51,966 nt of DNA from Bacteroidota bacterium. GTDB taxonomy: Bacteria; Bacteroidota; Bacteroidia; Flavobacteriales_F; PHOS-HE28. Made by a program: the position numbers and the translations under genes. This document shows, piece after piece, positions 26,459 through 33,689 of the stretch (position 1 is the stretch's first letter; each line of letters opens with the position of its first letter). The notes beneath the pieces are model-generated. The model saw only the letters and a program-made list of their open reading frames with translations, had not been told where the DNA came from and did no database searches. The stretch covers positions 1 to 51,966 of the forward strand of contig JACTMO010000038.1 of the NCBI GenBank assembly GCA_014584605.1. The letters run 5' to 3'.

Positions 26459-26507
26459 TTCGACGCGATAAAGGCCGTATAGGTTCGCGGCACCGGAGCC
26501 CCTCACC

Positions 26508-26726
26508 ATGCGACCGACGCCCGCCCTCTGGCTGCTTTGTGCAGGGCTTGCCCTGTGCAGCCTGCTCCCGGTCCATGGGGCCACACCTTTCCGATACCCG
26601 ACCCGACCCAAGTCCGCACAGCCGGGGGTCGCGAACAATACCACACCCAAGGCCCGCCCTGCGGTGGCTCCCCGGCCAACCGCTCGGCGTGCCGCGAGCG
26701 CATCGACCATGCTTGTCATCGAGTAG
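26508..26726 (+). CDS. Small secreted protein, 72 residues
   Basis: Short gene with a convincing signal peptide (RPTPALWLLCAGLALCSLLP, cleavage likely after VHG). The mature part of about 48 residues is rich in Pro, Arg and Ala (FRYPTRPKSAQPG, KARPAVAPRPTARRAAS) and is strongly basic. I do not recognise the family. Support comes from context: a response-regulator-type box and -7 element immediately upstream, and a 12-bp hairpin terminator starting 31 bp after the stop, so it looks like a single-gene transcript. It may be an envelope stress or sensor-linked peptide controlled by the adjacent two-component system; that is inference. Confidence 0.55.
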   Translation: MRPTPALWLLCAGLALCSLLPVHGATPFRYPTRPKSAQPGVANNTTPKARPAVAPRPTARRAASASTMLVIE

Positions 26727-26757
26727 GTTCGTTCAATGACAGCGCAACAAGGGGCTG

Positions 26758-26784
26758 GGAGGCTTCCACATCGTGGAGGCCTTC
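26758..26784 (+). terminator. Hairpin terminator after the small secreted gene
   Basis: GGAGGCTTCCAC (26758-26769) pairs with GTGGAGGCCTTC (26773-26784) over 12 bp with two G-T wobbles and a 3-nt loop. There is no long T-run, only CTTT a few bases on. The position between two same-strand genes fits a terminator. Confidence 0.6.
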
Positions 26785-26833
26785 CGGCTTTGGGGGCCGC
26801 AACGCGGCCATGCCGTTACCTTCGGCACCAGGC

Positions 26834-28276
26834 ATGGTGACGATCCAGAACCATATCGGTGGGCGCTTCGTGCCCGCCCACAGCGGGGCCACCCTGCCGG
26901 TACATGCTCCTGCCACGGGCCAGGTGTTCGCGACCGCACCGGACAGCGATGCGCGCGATGTGGACGATGCCGTGGCCGCCGCACAAGGGGCCCGCGCCGG
27001 GTGGTGGGCCCTGGGGCGTGAGGGCCGGAGCAAGGCGTTGCTGCGGGTGGCCGCGCGGGTGGAGCGCGAGCTGGACCGCTTCGCGCTGGCCGAGTCGCAG
27101 GACAACGGCAAGCCGGTGAAGCTGGCCCGCGAGGTGGACATCCCGCGCGCGGTGGCCAACCTGCGCTTCTTCGCCACGGCCATCCTGCACCAGCAGAGCG
27201 AGGCGCACCTGATGGACGAGGTGGCGCTGAACTACACCGACCGCCAGCCGGTGGGCGTGGCCGGATGCATCAGCCCGTGGAACCTGCCGCTGTACCTGTT
27301 CACCTGGAAGGTCGCCCCTGCCCTGGCCGCGGGATGCACGGTGGTGGCCAAACCCTCGGAGGTGACCCCGCTGACGGCGCATCTGCTGGCCGAGACCTGG
27401 GCCGCCGAAGCACTGCCCTCCGGCGTGCTCAACGTGGTGCATGGCCTGGGCGCCAAGGTGGGCGCGGCCATCAGCGCACATCCGGGCATTCCCGCCATCT
27501 CCTTCACGGGCGGCACTCGCACCGGTGCCGAGATCGCCCGCACCGCCGCACCGCTGTTCAAGAAGCTCAGCCTGGAGCTGGGCGGCAAGAATCCCGTGGT
27601 GGTCTTCGAGGACTGCGACTTCGACCGCATGCTGGCCACCACGCTGCGGTCCTCGTTCCGCAACCAGGGGCAGATCTGCCTGTGCGGTTCGCGCATCCTG
27701 GTGGCCCGAGGCCTTTACGACCGGTTCCGTGCGGCCTTCGTGGAGAAGGCCGGCGCGCTGCGCGTGGGCGATCCGGCCGACCCCGCCACCGACCTGGGCG
27801 CGTTGGTGAGCGAAGCCCACCTGGAAAAGGTGCTCGGACATGTGGCCCTGGCGCGGGAAGAAGGCGGCACGGTGCTGTGCGGCGGTGAACGGGTACGGCT
27901 GCCGGGCGCGCTCGCCGGAGGCTGGTACATGCAGCCCACCGTGATCGAGGGGCTGGGCCCGCAGTGCCGCACCAACCAGGAGGAGATCTTCGGACCGGTG
28001 GTCACCCTGCAACCCTTCGACGACGAGGCCGGGGCCCTGGCCCTGGCCAACGCGACCCCCTACGGGCTGGCCGGCGTGGTGTGGACGCGCGACGTGCAGC
28101 GCGCACACCGCGTGGCACGCGGCATACAGGCGGGGATCGTGTGGGTGAACAGCTGGATGGTGCGCGACCTGCGCACGCCCTTCGGCGGCACCAAGCAGAG
28201 CGGCGTGGGGCGCGAGGGCGGCTGGGAGGCGCTGCGGTTCTTCACCGAGGCGAAGAACGTGTGCGTGCGCTGGTGA
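26834..28276 (+). CDS. nbaE: 2-aminomuconate 6-semialdehyde dehydrogenase
   Basis: NAD-dependent aldehyde dehydrogenase of 480 residues that oxidises 2-aminomuconate semialdehyde to 2-aminomuconate in kynurenine degradation. Catalytic residues are C282 in NQGQICLCGSR, E248 in LSLELGGKNP and N150 in ISPWNLP. The SSFxNQGxICLC stretch and the C-terminal WVNSWMVRDLRTPFGGTKQS closely follow the aminomuconate-semialdehyde (ALDH8-type) branch rather than generic betaine or succinate semialdehyde enzymes. The ATG lies 9 nt after a -7 box TACCTTCG (26817-26824). It is separated from its pathway partners by 9 kb on each side. Its 3' end overlaps a small reverse-strand gene candidate. Confidence 0.9.
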   Translation: MVTIQNHIGGRFVPAHSGATLPVHAPATGQVFATAPDSDARDVDDAVAAAQGARAGWWALGREGRSKALLRVAARVERELDRFALAESQDNGKPVKLAREVDIPRAVANLRFFATAILHQQSEAHLMDEVALNYTDRQPVGVAGCISPWNLPLYLFTWKVAPALAAGCTVVAKPSEVTPLTAHLLAETWAAEALPSGVLNVVHGLGAKVGAAISAHPGIPAISFTGGTRTGAEIARTAAPLFKKLSLELGGKNPVVVFEDCDFDRMLATTLRSSFRNQGQICLCGSRILVARGLYDRFRAAFVEKAGALRVGDPADPATDLGALVSEAHLEKVLGHVALAREEGGTVLCGGERVRLPGALAGGWYMQPTVIEGLGPQCRTNQEEIFGPVVTLQPFDDEAGALALANATPYGLAGVVWTRDVQRAHRVARGIQAGIVWVNSWMVRDLRTPFGGTKQSGVGREGGWEALRFFTEAKNVCVRW

Positions 28277-28388
28277 ACGCCGCATCCCTGCGGGCACCCT
28301 CCTTCATCCCATTGGTGAAGAACCAGCCGAATCGTTGATCGAACCAGGTCTCGAAGCGTTCGAGGGCATGGAAGAGCGCGGTGAACAT
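28242..28388 (-). CDS. Small aromatic-rich protein candidate, 48 residues
   Basis: Candidate short gene: an N-terminal MFTALFHALERFETWFDQRF followed by GWFFTNGMKEG, then a basic tail. The aromatic, amphipathic pattern FETWFDxxFGWFFTNG recalls short uncharacterised proteins I believe are found in other Bacteroidota, and such a pattern is unlikely by chance in a GC-rich spacer. It overlaps the end of the convergent dehydrogenase gene by 35 bp, where its last residues (AFTSARTRSSPR) are probably unconstrained. No signal peptide. No function is known, and no clear promoter was found. Confidence 0.45.
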   Translation of the reverse strand: MFTALFHALERFETWFDQRFGWFFTNGMKEGARRDAAFTSARTRSSPR

Positions 28389-28420
28389 CGGGGCGGTGTT
28401 GATGCCGTATGGATAACTGA

Positions 28421-28434
28421 CCTGCCCCGGCAGG
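28421..28434 (-). terminator. Possible terminator hairpin after the SiaB-like gene
   Basis: CCTGCC and GGCAGG form a 6-bp stem with a 2-nt loop, 45 bp beyond the SiaB-like stop on the minus strand. It lacks a T-run, and the stem loop is tight, so the call is weak. Confidence 0.35.
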
Positions 28435-28479
28435 AATTGTGCCAGTGGGGACAATACGCGCCGAACGGTGGCCGGCGGT

Positions 28480-29511
28480 TCAGCAACGGGCCTCCAGCCA
28501 CACGAACGAAAGGGCGTTCTCCAAAGGCAGGGTGCCTGCGGTGAGCCCTCCGCCCGAGCGCACCGCCAGCTCCAGCAGGCCCGCGCCGGCCGGGTCACCG
28601 CCCTGCAACGCGGCCCGGTAGCGGCGCTGCAGACCGAGGGCCGAAGCCCGCCCGAGGGCACCGACGGAATCCATCAGGCCCTGTGCCTTCGCCTCCGCGA
28701 AGGTGGCCCCCACGCCCACGTACCGGCCTCCGGTCACCGGTCGTCGCACGGCCAACAGCACAGGCCCGGAGCGCTCGGCCATCGTTTCTTCGATGAGCTG
28801 GGTGGCGGCCAGCAGGCAGCTGTGCAACGGGTCCCCGTCCGGCCCAGGGTCGTGCGCCAGTCCCACCATGGCCGAGAGCTGTGCGGCGGAGGGGTCGCCG
28901 TGCAAGGCAGCCGCCAGCCCCAGGTCCTGTTGTGCCTTGAACAGTTCGGCCACGCTGCCCATGGGCCAGGGAACGGCCTCCCCCAGGACCGCCTGCAAGG
29001 TGAACCGATGCCGGCCCGCGTCCAACGGCTCCAGCATAAAGGCGGGATCGTGGCCGCTGCGACGCGCCATTTCGATGAGACCCAGCCCCGCGCCGCCCTT
29101 GGCCGTGGAGGCATTGGCCTGCAGCACGCTGAGGAAGAGCGCCTTCAACACCTCGGGCGACTTGCCGATCACCTTGTCCAGCGCGGCGCGCAACGCCGAC
29201 AGGTCCGCATCGGCCACAGGGTTCCTGCTGATCACCTGCTGTCCACCGGGCACCGAGCGGAAAAGGAAGCTGCTCTCACCCTCGTCGCCTTCGGCCTGCG
29301 GCCGATGCCGGATGATGTTCTGAAAAGCCTCCACCAGCACGAAGGCCAGCCGTGCCTGCATCCCCTTGGACAAGCCTTGGCGCTCCGCCACGGCCTCGGC
29401 CATTTCGATCAGACGGGCGGTCTGCGCGTCGCGGAACGGGTCGCCCAGGAGGAGGGCAAAGGCGCTGCCGACCAAGGCCCGCTGCAGGCTGTACGCATGG
29501 TGGACCTCCAT
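28480..29511 (-). CDS. Two-domain SiaB-like (DUF6272) protein
   Basis: Cytoplasmic protein of 343 residues. The first half resembles the SiaB-family kinase-like fold (DUF6272): FVLVEAFQNIIRHR carries the ATP-site asparagine, and GGAGLGLIEMARRSG is the glycine loop. The usual family member is about 180 residues. The second half appears to be a second copy with the same order of elements (LLAATQLIEETMAE, then GAGLLELAVRSGG), but the N-box asparagine is gone, so it is probably a pseudo-kinase or regulatory half. SiaB-type kinases act on anti-sigma-antagonist-like SiaC partners in signalling; no siaC-like gene is in the window. It is divergent from the HD-PPK gene with 67 bp between. A -7 box TATCTTTG lies 13 nt upstream. 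Confidence 0.75.
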   Translation of the reverse strand: MEVHHAYSLQRALVGSAFALLLGDPFRDAQTARLIEMAEAVAERQGLSKGMQARLAFVLVEAFQNIIRHRPQAEGDEGESSFLFRSVPGGQQVISRNPVADADLSALRAALDKVIGKSPEVLKALFLSVLQANASTAKGGAGLGLIEMARRSGHDPAFMLEPLDAGRHRFTLQAVLGEAVPWPMGSVAELFKAQQDLGLAAALHGDPSAAQLSAMVGLAHDPGPDGDPLHSCLLAATQLIEETMAERSGPVLLAVRRPVTGGRYVGVGATFAEAKAQGLMDSVGALGRASALGLQRRYRAALQGGDPAGAGLLELAVRSGGGLTAGTLPLENALSFVWLEARC

Positions 29512-29524
29512 GGGCCGGTGCGCT

Positions 29525-29570
29525 CAAAGATAGAAGCCCTTCCGAACGGGGTGCGGCGCCGGATAACTTG
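29525..29570. promoter_or_regulatory. Divergent promoter region, SiaB-like / HD-PPK
   Basis: On the minus strand TATCTTTG (29525-29532) precedes the SiaB-like gene by 13 nt. On the plus strand TAACTTG (29564-29570) precedes HD-PPK by 8 nt. Both fit the Bacteroidota -7 element, the first exactly. The boxes are about 30 bp apart, so the two promoters share upstream DNA and may be co-regulated. Confidence 0.55.
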
Positions 29571-29578
29571 CGGCCCTC

Positions 29579-32269
29579 ATGCGGGCGGCGCAACGCAAGG
29601 ACGTGCTGGAGCAGGCCCGGCTGCATGTGCGGCGGCACTTCAGCAAGCACATCGGCCCGCGTTTCCGGTTCCACGACCTCGAGCACACGCTGGCGGTGAC
29701 GCGCACGGCGCTGGAGATCGGGCGGGCGCACCGGCTGGGCGAGGCCGATCTGTGGGCCCTGGAGCTCGCAGCGCTGTTCCACGACACCGGCTATGCGCGG
29801 GCCTACGCCGGGCATGAGCTGCAGAGCGTGCGGCTGGCGACGGCCTTTCTGCGCGGCAAGGGTGTTCCGGACGGTCAGGTACGGCGCATCGGGTCCCTGA
29901 TCGCCGCCACCCGCATGGGCGAGCGACCGCGGACCCTGCTGCACCGCATTCTGCGCGATGCCGACAGCGCCAAGGCGGGCCAGGCCGATTTCGAAGAGCA
30001 TGGCGCCCGGCTGAAACAGGAGCTGGAGGCCGTGACCGGGCGCAGCATCAAGCGGAGCACCTGGGCCAACGAGAACCTGGCGTACCTGGAGGCGCACCGC
30101 TTCCACACCGCATACGCCGAAAGGCGCTTCGGGGCCCAGAAGCGCATGAACCTGGCGCTGGCGCGCCAGCGGTCGCAGCAGGGGCTCACACCCGCCCCAC
30201 AGGTGCTGGACGACCCGTTCTACGACCGCGACCTCAGCTGGCTGGCCTTCAACGACCGCGTGCTGCAGGAAGCCAGCGACCCGCGCGTACCGCTGCTGGA
30301 GCGCATCAAGTTCCTGGCCATATACAGCAGCAACCTGGACGAGTTCTACCGCGTGAGGGTGGCCTCGCTGCGCTCCCTGGCCAAACTGGGCAAACGCGAC
30401 CGCACGGCCCTCGGTGTCACCACCGAGGCGCTCATCGCCCGGATCAACCGTACGGCCCTGCGCCAGCAACGCCAGTTCGGTCGGCTGTACCGTCGCATCC
30501 TGCTGCCCGCCCTGGCGCGGCACGGCATCCGCATCCTCCCCGTGGACGGGATGGACAAGCGCCAGCACGCCTTTGTGCTCCAGATGTTCGCCACCCGCGT
30601 GGTGCCGCTGTTGCAGACCGCGGAGGTGCGCGTGGGCAATGCGCTGTTCATCGAGGACCGCAAGCTGTACCTGGTGTGCAGGCTGCGGCCGCAGGGCAAG
30701 GGCAAGCGCCTGGAACGGCTGGTGCTGCTGAACGTGCCCAGCGACGCCCTGGGCCGTTTCGTCGTGCTGCCCTCGGCCCGGCGACAGACCGCGCTGCTCT
30801 TCCTGGACGATGTGCTGCGCCTCGGGCTGCGGACCTATTTCGCCGGTTACGAGCTGGTGGACAGCTATGCCGTCAAGCTGAGCCGCGATGCGGACCTCTA
30901 CCTGGAGGAGGAGTTCGGCGAGCGCGTGGTGGACAAGGTGCGGCGCAGCCTGCGCAAGCGTTCCACCGGGGTGCCCAGCAGGTTCCTCTACGACGAGCGC
31001 ATGCCCCGCAGCGTGCGCAAGGCCATGCGGGCGTTGTTGGGGCTCAAGGGCCCCGACCTGGTGGCCGGCGGTCGCTACCATCATTTCAGCGACCTCATGG
31101 CGCTGCCGGTGAGCGGTCATGCCACGTTGCACGACCCGCCACGACCGCCGCTGCCCCGGCCTGGCCCCACCGCACGACGGCGGCTCTTCGACCGCATCGC
31201 CACAGGCGACCTGCTCCTGCACTTCCCGTACCACGACTTCGGGGTGGTGATCGACTGGTTGCGGCAGGCCGCCCGGGACCCCGGGGTACGGCGCATCGCC
31301 ATCACGCTCTACCGGGTGGCCGAACGGTCGCAGGTCGGCGAGGCCTTGTTGGAGGCGCTGAAGGCCGGCAAGGAGGTCACCGTGTTCGTGGAGGTGCAGG
31401 CCCGCTTCGACGAACGGTCCAACCTGCAGTGGGGCGAGCGGCTGGAGGCCGCCGGGGCGCGGGTGCTGTACAGTCTCGAGGGGCTCAAGGTCCACGGCAA
31501 GCTCTGCCTGGTGGAACGACGCGAAGGGCGGCAGCTGCGGCGCTATGCCTACCTGGGCACGGGCAACTTCCACGAGGGCACCGCCCGGCGCTATGCGGAC
31601 TGCGCCCTGCTCACTGCGGACCCGGAGCTGTGCCGGGAAGTGGCCGAAGTGTTCCATCACCTGGCCGACCGTCGGCACACGCCCTTGCTGAAACACCTGT
31701 TGATGGCACCCACCGGGCTGCGCAGCGGAGTGGAAGCCCTGATCGACCGCGAGATCGAACAGGCCCGGCTGGGCAGGCCCTCCGGCATCCTGCTCAAGGT
31801 GAACAGCCTGGAGGACCGTGCGATCATCGGCAAGCTGTACGACGCCTCCCGTGCCGGGGTGCCCGTCCGCCTCATCGTTCGCGGCATCTGCTGCCTGGTG
31901 CCGGGGATCGCGGGCGTCAGCGCGAACATCGCCGGCATCAGCATCGTGGACCGTTACCTGGAGCACGCCCGCGCCTACGTCTTCCATGCACAGGGCAGGC
32001 AGCGGATCTACCTGGCCAGTGCCGACCTCATGGAGCGCAACCTGGACCGACGCGTGGAGGTGGCCTTCCCCCTGCGCGATGCCGCCGCCCGGCAGGAACT
32101 GCTCCAAATGCTGGAACTTCAATGGGCGGACACCGTGAAGGCGCGCATCATCGACGCACACCAGCGGAACCGGTATCGCAGCGTGCCACCAGGCCAGGCG
32201 GAAGTGCGTGCGCAGGAGGACTTCCGCAGCTGGCTGGCCGCGGCGAACCGTTCCCGGAGGAAGGCCTGA
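29579..32269 (+). CDS. ppk1: HD-domain / polyphosphate kinase 1 fusion
   Basis: Fusion protein of 896 residues. Residues about 1-188 are an HD-superfamily phosphohydrolase with its metal residues intact: H32 and H36 in FHDLEHT, H68-D69 in LFHDTGY and D127/D129 in LRDADSA. Residues about 210-896 are a complete PPK1 that makes or consumes inorganic polyphosphate with ATP: FYDRDLSWLAFNDRVLQEA, the phospho-histidine H639 in GLKVHGKLCLV, YLGTGNFHEGTARRY, the second histidine H796 in RYLEHARAY and the C-terminal RIYLASADLMERNLDRR. Ordinary PPK1 is about 690-720 residues, so the HD part is an addition. One uninterrupted frame covers both; an internal Met190 lacks a ribosome site. The HD substrate is unknown (nucleotide, ppGpp or phosphate ester). 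Confidence 0.9.
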   Translation: MRAAQRKDVLEQARLHVRRHFSKHIGPRFRFHDLEHTLAVTRTALEIGRAHRLGEADLWALELAALFHDTGYARAYAGHELQSVRLATAFLRGKGVPDGQVRRIGSLIAATRMGERPRTLLHRILRDADSAKAGQADFEEHGARLKQELEAVTGRSIKRSTWANENLAYLEAHRFHTAYAERRFGAQKRMNLALARQRSQQGLTPAPQVLDDPFYDRDLSWLAFNDRVLQEASDPRVPLLERIKFLAIYSSNLDEFYRVRVASLRSLAKLGKRDRTALGVTTEALIARINRTALRQQRQFGRLYRRILLPALARHGIRILPVDGMDKRQHAFVLQMFATRVVPLLQTAEVRVGNALFIEDRKLYLVCRLRPQGKGKRLERLVLLNVPSDALGRFVVLPSARRQTALLFLDDVLRLGLRTYFAGYELVDSYAVKLSRDADLYLEEEFGERVVDKVRRSLRKRSTGVPSRFLYDERMPRSVRKAMRALLGLKGPDLVAGGRYHHFSDLMALPVSGHATLHDPPRPPLPRPGPTARRRLFDRIATGDLLLHFPYHDFGVVIDWLRQAARDPGVRRIAITLYRVAERSQVGEALLEALKAGKEVTVFVEVQARFDERSNLQWGERLEAAGARVLYSLEGLKVHGKLCLVERREGRQLRRYAYLGTGNFHEGTARRYADCALLTADPELCREVAEVFHHLADRRHTPLLKHLLMAPTGLRSGVEALIDREIEQARLGRPSGILLKVNSLEDRAIIGKLYDASRAGVPVRLIVRGICCLVPGIAGVSANIAGISIVDRYLEHARAYVFHAQGRQRIYLASADLMERNLDRRVEVAFPLRDAAARQELLQMLELQWADTVKARIIDAHQRNRYRSVPPGQAEVRAQEDFRSWLAAANRSRRKA

Positions 32270-32321
32270 GCCCGGGTCGGTCCTGGCCGTGCCGCACCGA
32301 ACGGCGGCGCTCCGGAGGTCG

Positions 32322-32489
32322 TTAGTGTGACGGCCCCTAAGTTGGTTAACTGAAGATCTGCCTCTATTTCGTCTTCATGCAAGGCGGAACATGCGCGGCG
32401 TAGCGGGCGCTATGGCGAAATGTTCCAACGCGGCAGGAAGGCGAAAGAGGGGTGGAGAAAGTTAATGAACATAGGGGCCACCACACTAA
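32322..32489. repeat. 168-bp imperfect palindrome with 30-bp terminal inverted repeats
   Basis: Left end 32322-32351 and right end 32460-32489 are inverted copies matching at 25 of 30 positions, with outer ends TTAGTGTG/CACACTAA and a shared GGGGCC block. Inner arms are also symmetric about the same centre near 32405-32406: CCTC-TTTCG (32361-32371) with CGAAAGAGG (32442-32450), and GGAACAT (32386-32392) with ATGTTCC (32420-32426). It fills the space between the convergent HD-PPK and universal stress protein genes and supplies the latter's TAG stop (32486-32488). It may be a MITE-like element, a two-way terminator or a structured RNA; no clear target duplication is seen. Confidence 0.8.
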
Positions 32490-33310
32490 TCAGGCAGGTG
32501 CGAGGGCAGCACCAGCACGGGCGTGCGAGCGTGCCGCAACACTTGATCGGCCCGGCTTCCCCAGACGGCATCGCCGAGGCTGTCGTGCCCCTCCGTGGCC
32601 ATGGCCACAAGGTCCACGGCCAGTTCATCCGCCGCCCTTTCGATGGCCTCCACCACATCGCCCTCACCGCGATGGTGCACGAAGGAGGCACAGCCGTTCA
32701 GTCGGTCCTCCAAGTCGGCCGGACGCGACCCGTCGCCCACCGTGAGGGTATGCACCTCCACCCGGTCCACCCCGTAACGCCGCAGCATCTCGTACAGCCC
32801 GATGCCGGCCATGCGGGCCAGGGCGGGCGTGCCCACGGGCAGAAGCACGCGGTGCAGGGCCAGCCGCCCCTTTTCGGCGCGCACAAAACCCGGCACGCCG
32901 GACGGCACCACCAGGGTCGGCACCTTGGACTTGCGGATCAGGCCCTCGGCCACCGAGGCCTTCAAGAGCCGTTCCGCACCGGTACGTTGCCCGGTGCTCA
33001 ACACCATCCACTGGGCCGGATGCCGGATCAGATGGGCCAGACAGGCCGAAACCGGGTCTCCTTCGTTGCTGATCACCTTGCGCACGGCCAACCGCAGGGC
33101 GGCCAGGCCCTCCTCGTCCTCCATGTGCCGCAGCAGGCCCCAATCCGTCATCAACTGCCGCACCGAAGGCAGGTCGCTGCGGTGAGCCTTGTCCTCAGCG
33201 ACATGTAGGATGGTGAGCTTGCACGGCGCCGTCACGGCCATGCGCAGGGCATGGCGGAACGCGGCGGCACCGGCTTCGGAGAGGTCCGTGGCGTGGAAGA
33301 TGTGCGTCAT
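32486..33310 (-). CDS. Tandem universal stress protein
   Basis: Cytoplasmic protein of 274 residues made of two UspA-like domains. Domain 1 begins HIFHATDLSEAGAAAFRHAL and ends ...LIRKSKVPTLVVPSG near residue 136. Domain 2 begins LHRVLLPVGTPALARMAG and ends ...VLRHARTPVLVLPS. In domain 2 the ATP-site glycine region reads ATEGHDSLGDAVWGSRADQV, partly altered, so nucleotide binding is uncertain. Two-domain Usp proteins of this length are common in Bacteroidota and respond to stress or starvation. The stop codon lies inside the terminal repeat of the adjacent palindrome, so insertion of that element may have reset the C-terminus. It converges on the HD-PPK gene. Confidence 0.9.
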   Translation of the reverse strand: MTHIFHATDLSEAGAAAFRHALRMAVTAPCKLTILHVAEDKAHRSDLPSVRQLMTDWGLLRHMEDEEGLAALRLAVRKVISNEGDPVSACLAHLIRHPAQWMVLSTGQRTGAERLLKASVAEGLIRKSKVPTLVVPSGVPGFVRAEKGRLALHRVLLPVGTPALARMAGIGLYEMLRRYGVDRVEVHTLTVGDGSRPADLEDRLNGCASFVHHRGEGDVVEAIERAADELAVDLVAMATEGHDSLGDAVWGSRADQVLRHARTPVLVLPSHLPD

Positions 33311-33370
33311 GGACGGCAGACCATCGGCAAGTTGGGCAATGATCGGTGCATCTGCATGGGCCCATCTTCA

Positions 33371-33401
33371 TTTCGTGTACCGGAACGATCATTTATCTTT
33401 G
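33371..33401 (+). promoter_or_regulatory. Promoter of tRNA-Ala
   Basis: TATCTTTG at 33394-33401 matches the -7 consensus. TTTC at 33371-33374, 19 bp before it, is a one-mismatch -33 box. The tRNA begins 34 nt downstream of the -7 element. Confidence 0.65.
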
Positions 33402-33434
33402 TGCCCCTTCGCCGGAAGGCGGGGATGACATCCT

Positions 33435-33511
<77 letters not shown>

Positions 33512-33513
33512 CC

Positions 33514-33538
33514 AGGCCGCTTCCACGGGAGGCGGCCT
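33514..33538 (+). terminator. Terminator of tRNA-Ala
   Basis: AGGCCGCTTCC (33514-33524) pairs with GGAGGCGGCCT (33528-33538) over 11 bp with one G-T wobble and a 3-nt loop, 2 bp after the tRNA CCA end. It is followed by TCGTCATTCC rather than a T-run. The 150 bp after it holds no gene that I can support. Confidence 0.75.
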
Positions 33539-33689
33539 TCGTCATTCCAAAAGGACCGACCAACCCGACGGCCCTGGCCCCGATCGGGAGCCATATGGCG
33601 CGGTCCCCTCCGAACGCCCTGCCGGGACCCATTCCACGGCCGCGACCCTTCCGAACGGTCCGCATCGCGAACGGTATCTTGCTGGAGCC

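Noticed and set aside
30146-32269. Separate PPK1 gene starting at internal Met190
   Set aside because: The frame is uninterrupted, there is no promoter or ribosome-site signal at 30146, and the 20-residue linker fits a fusion; not fully excluded.
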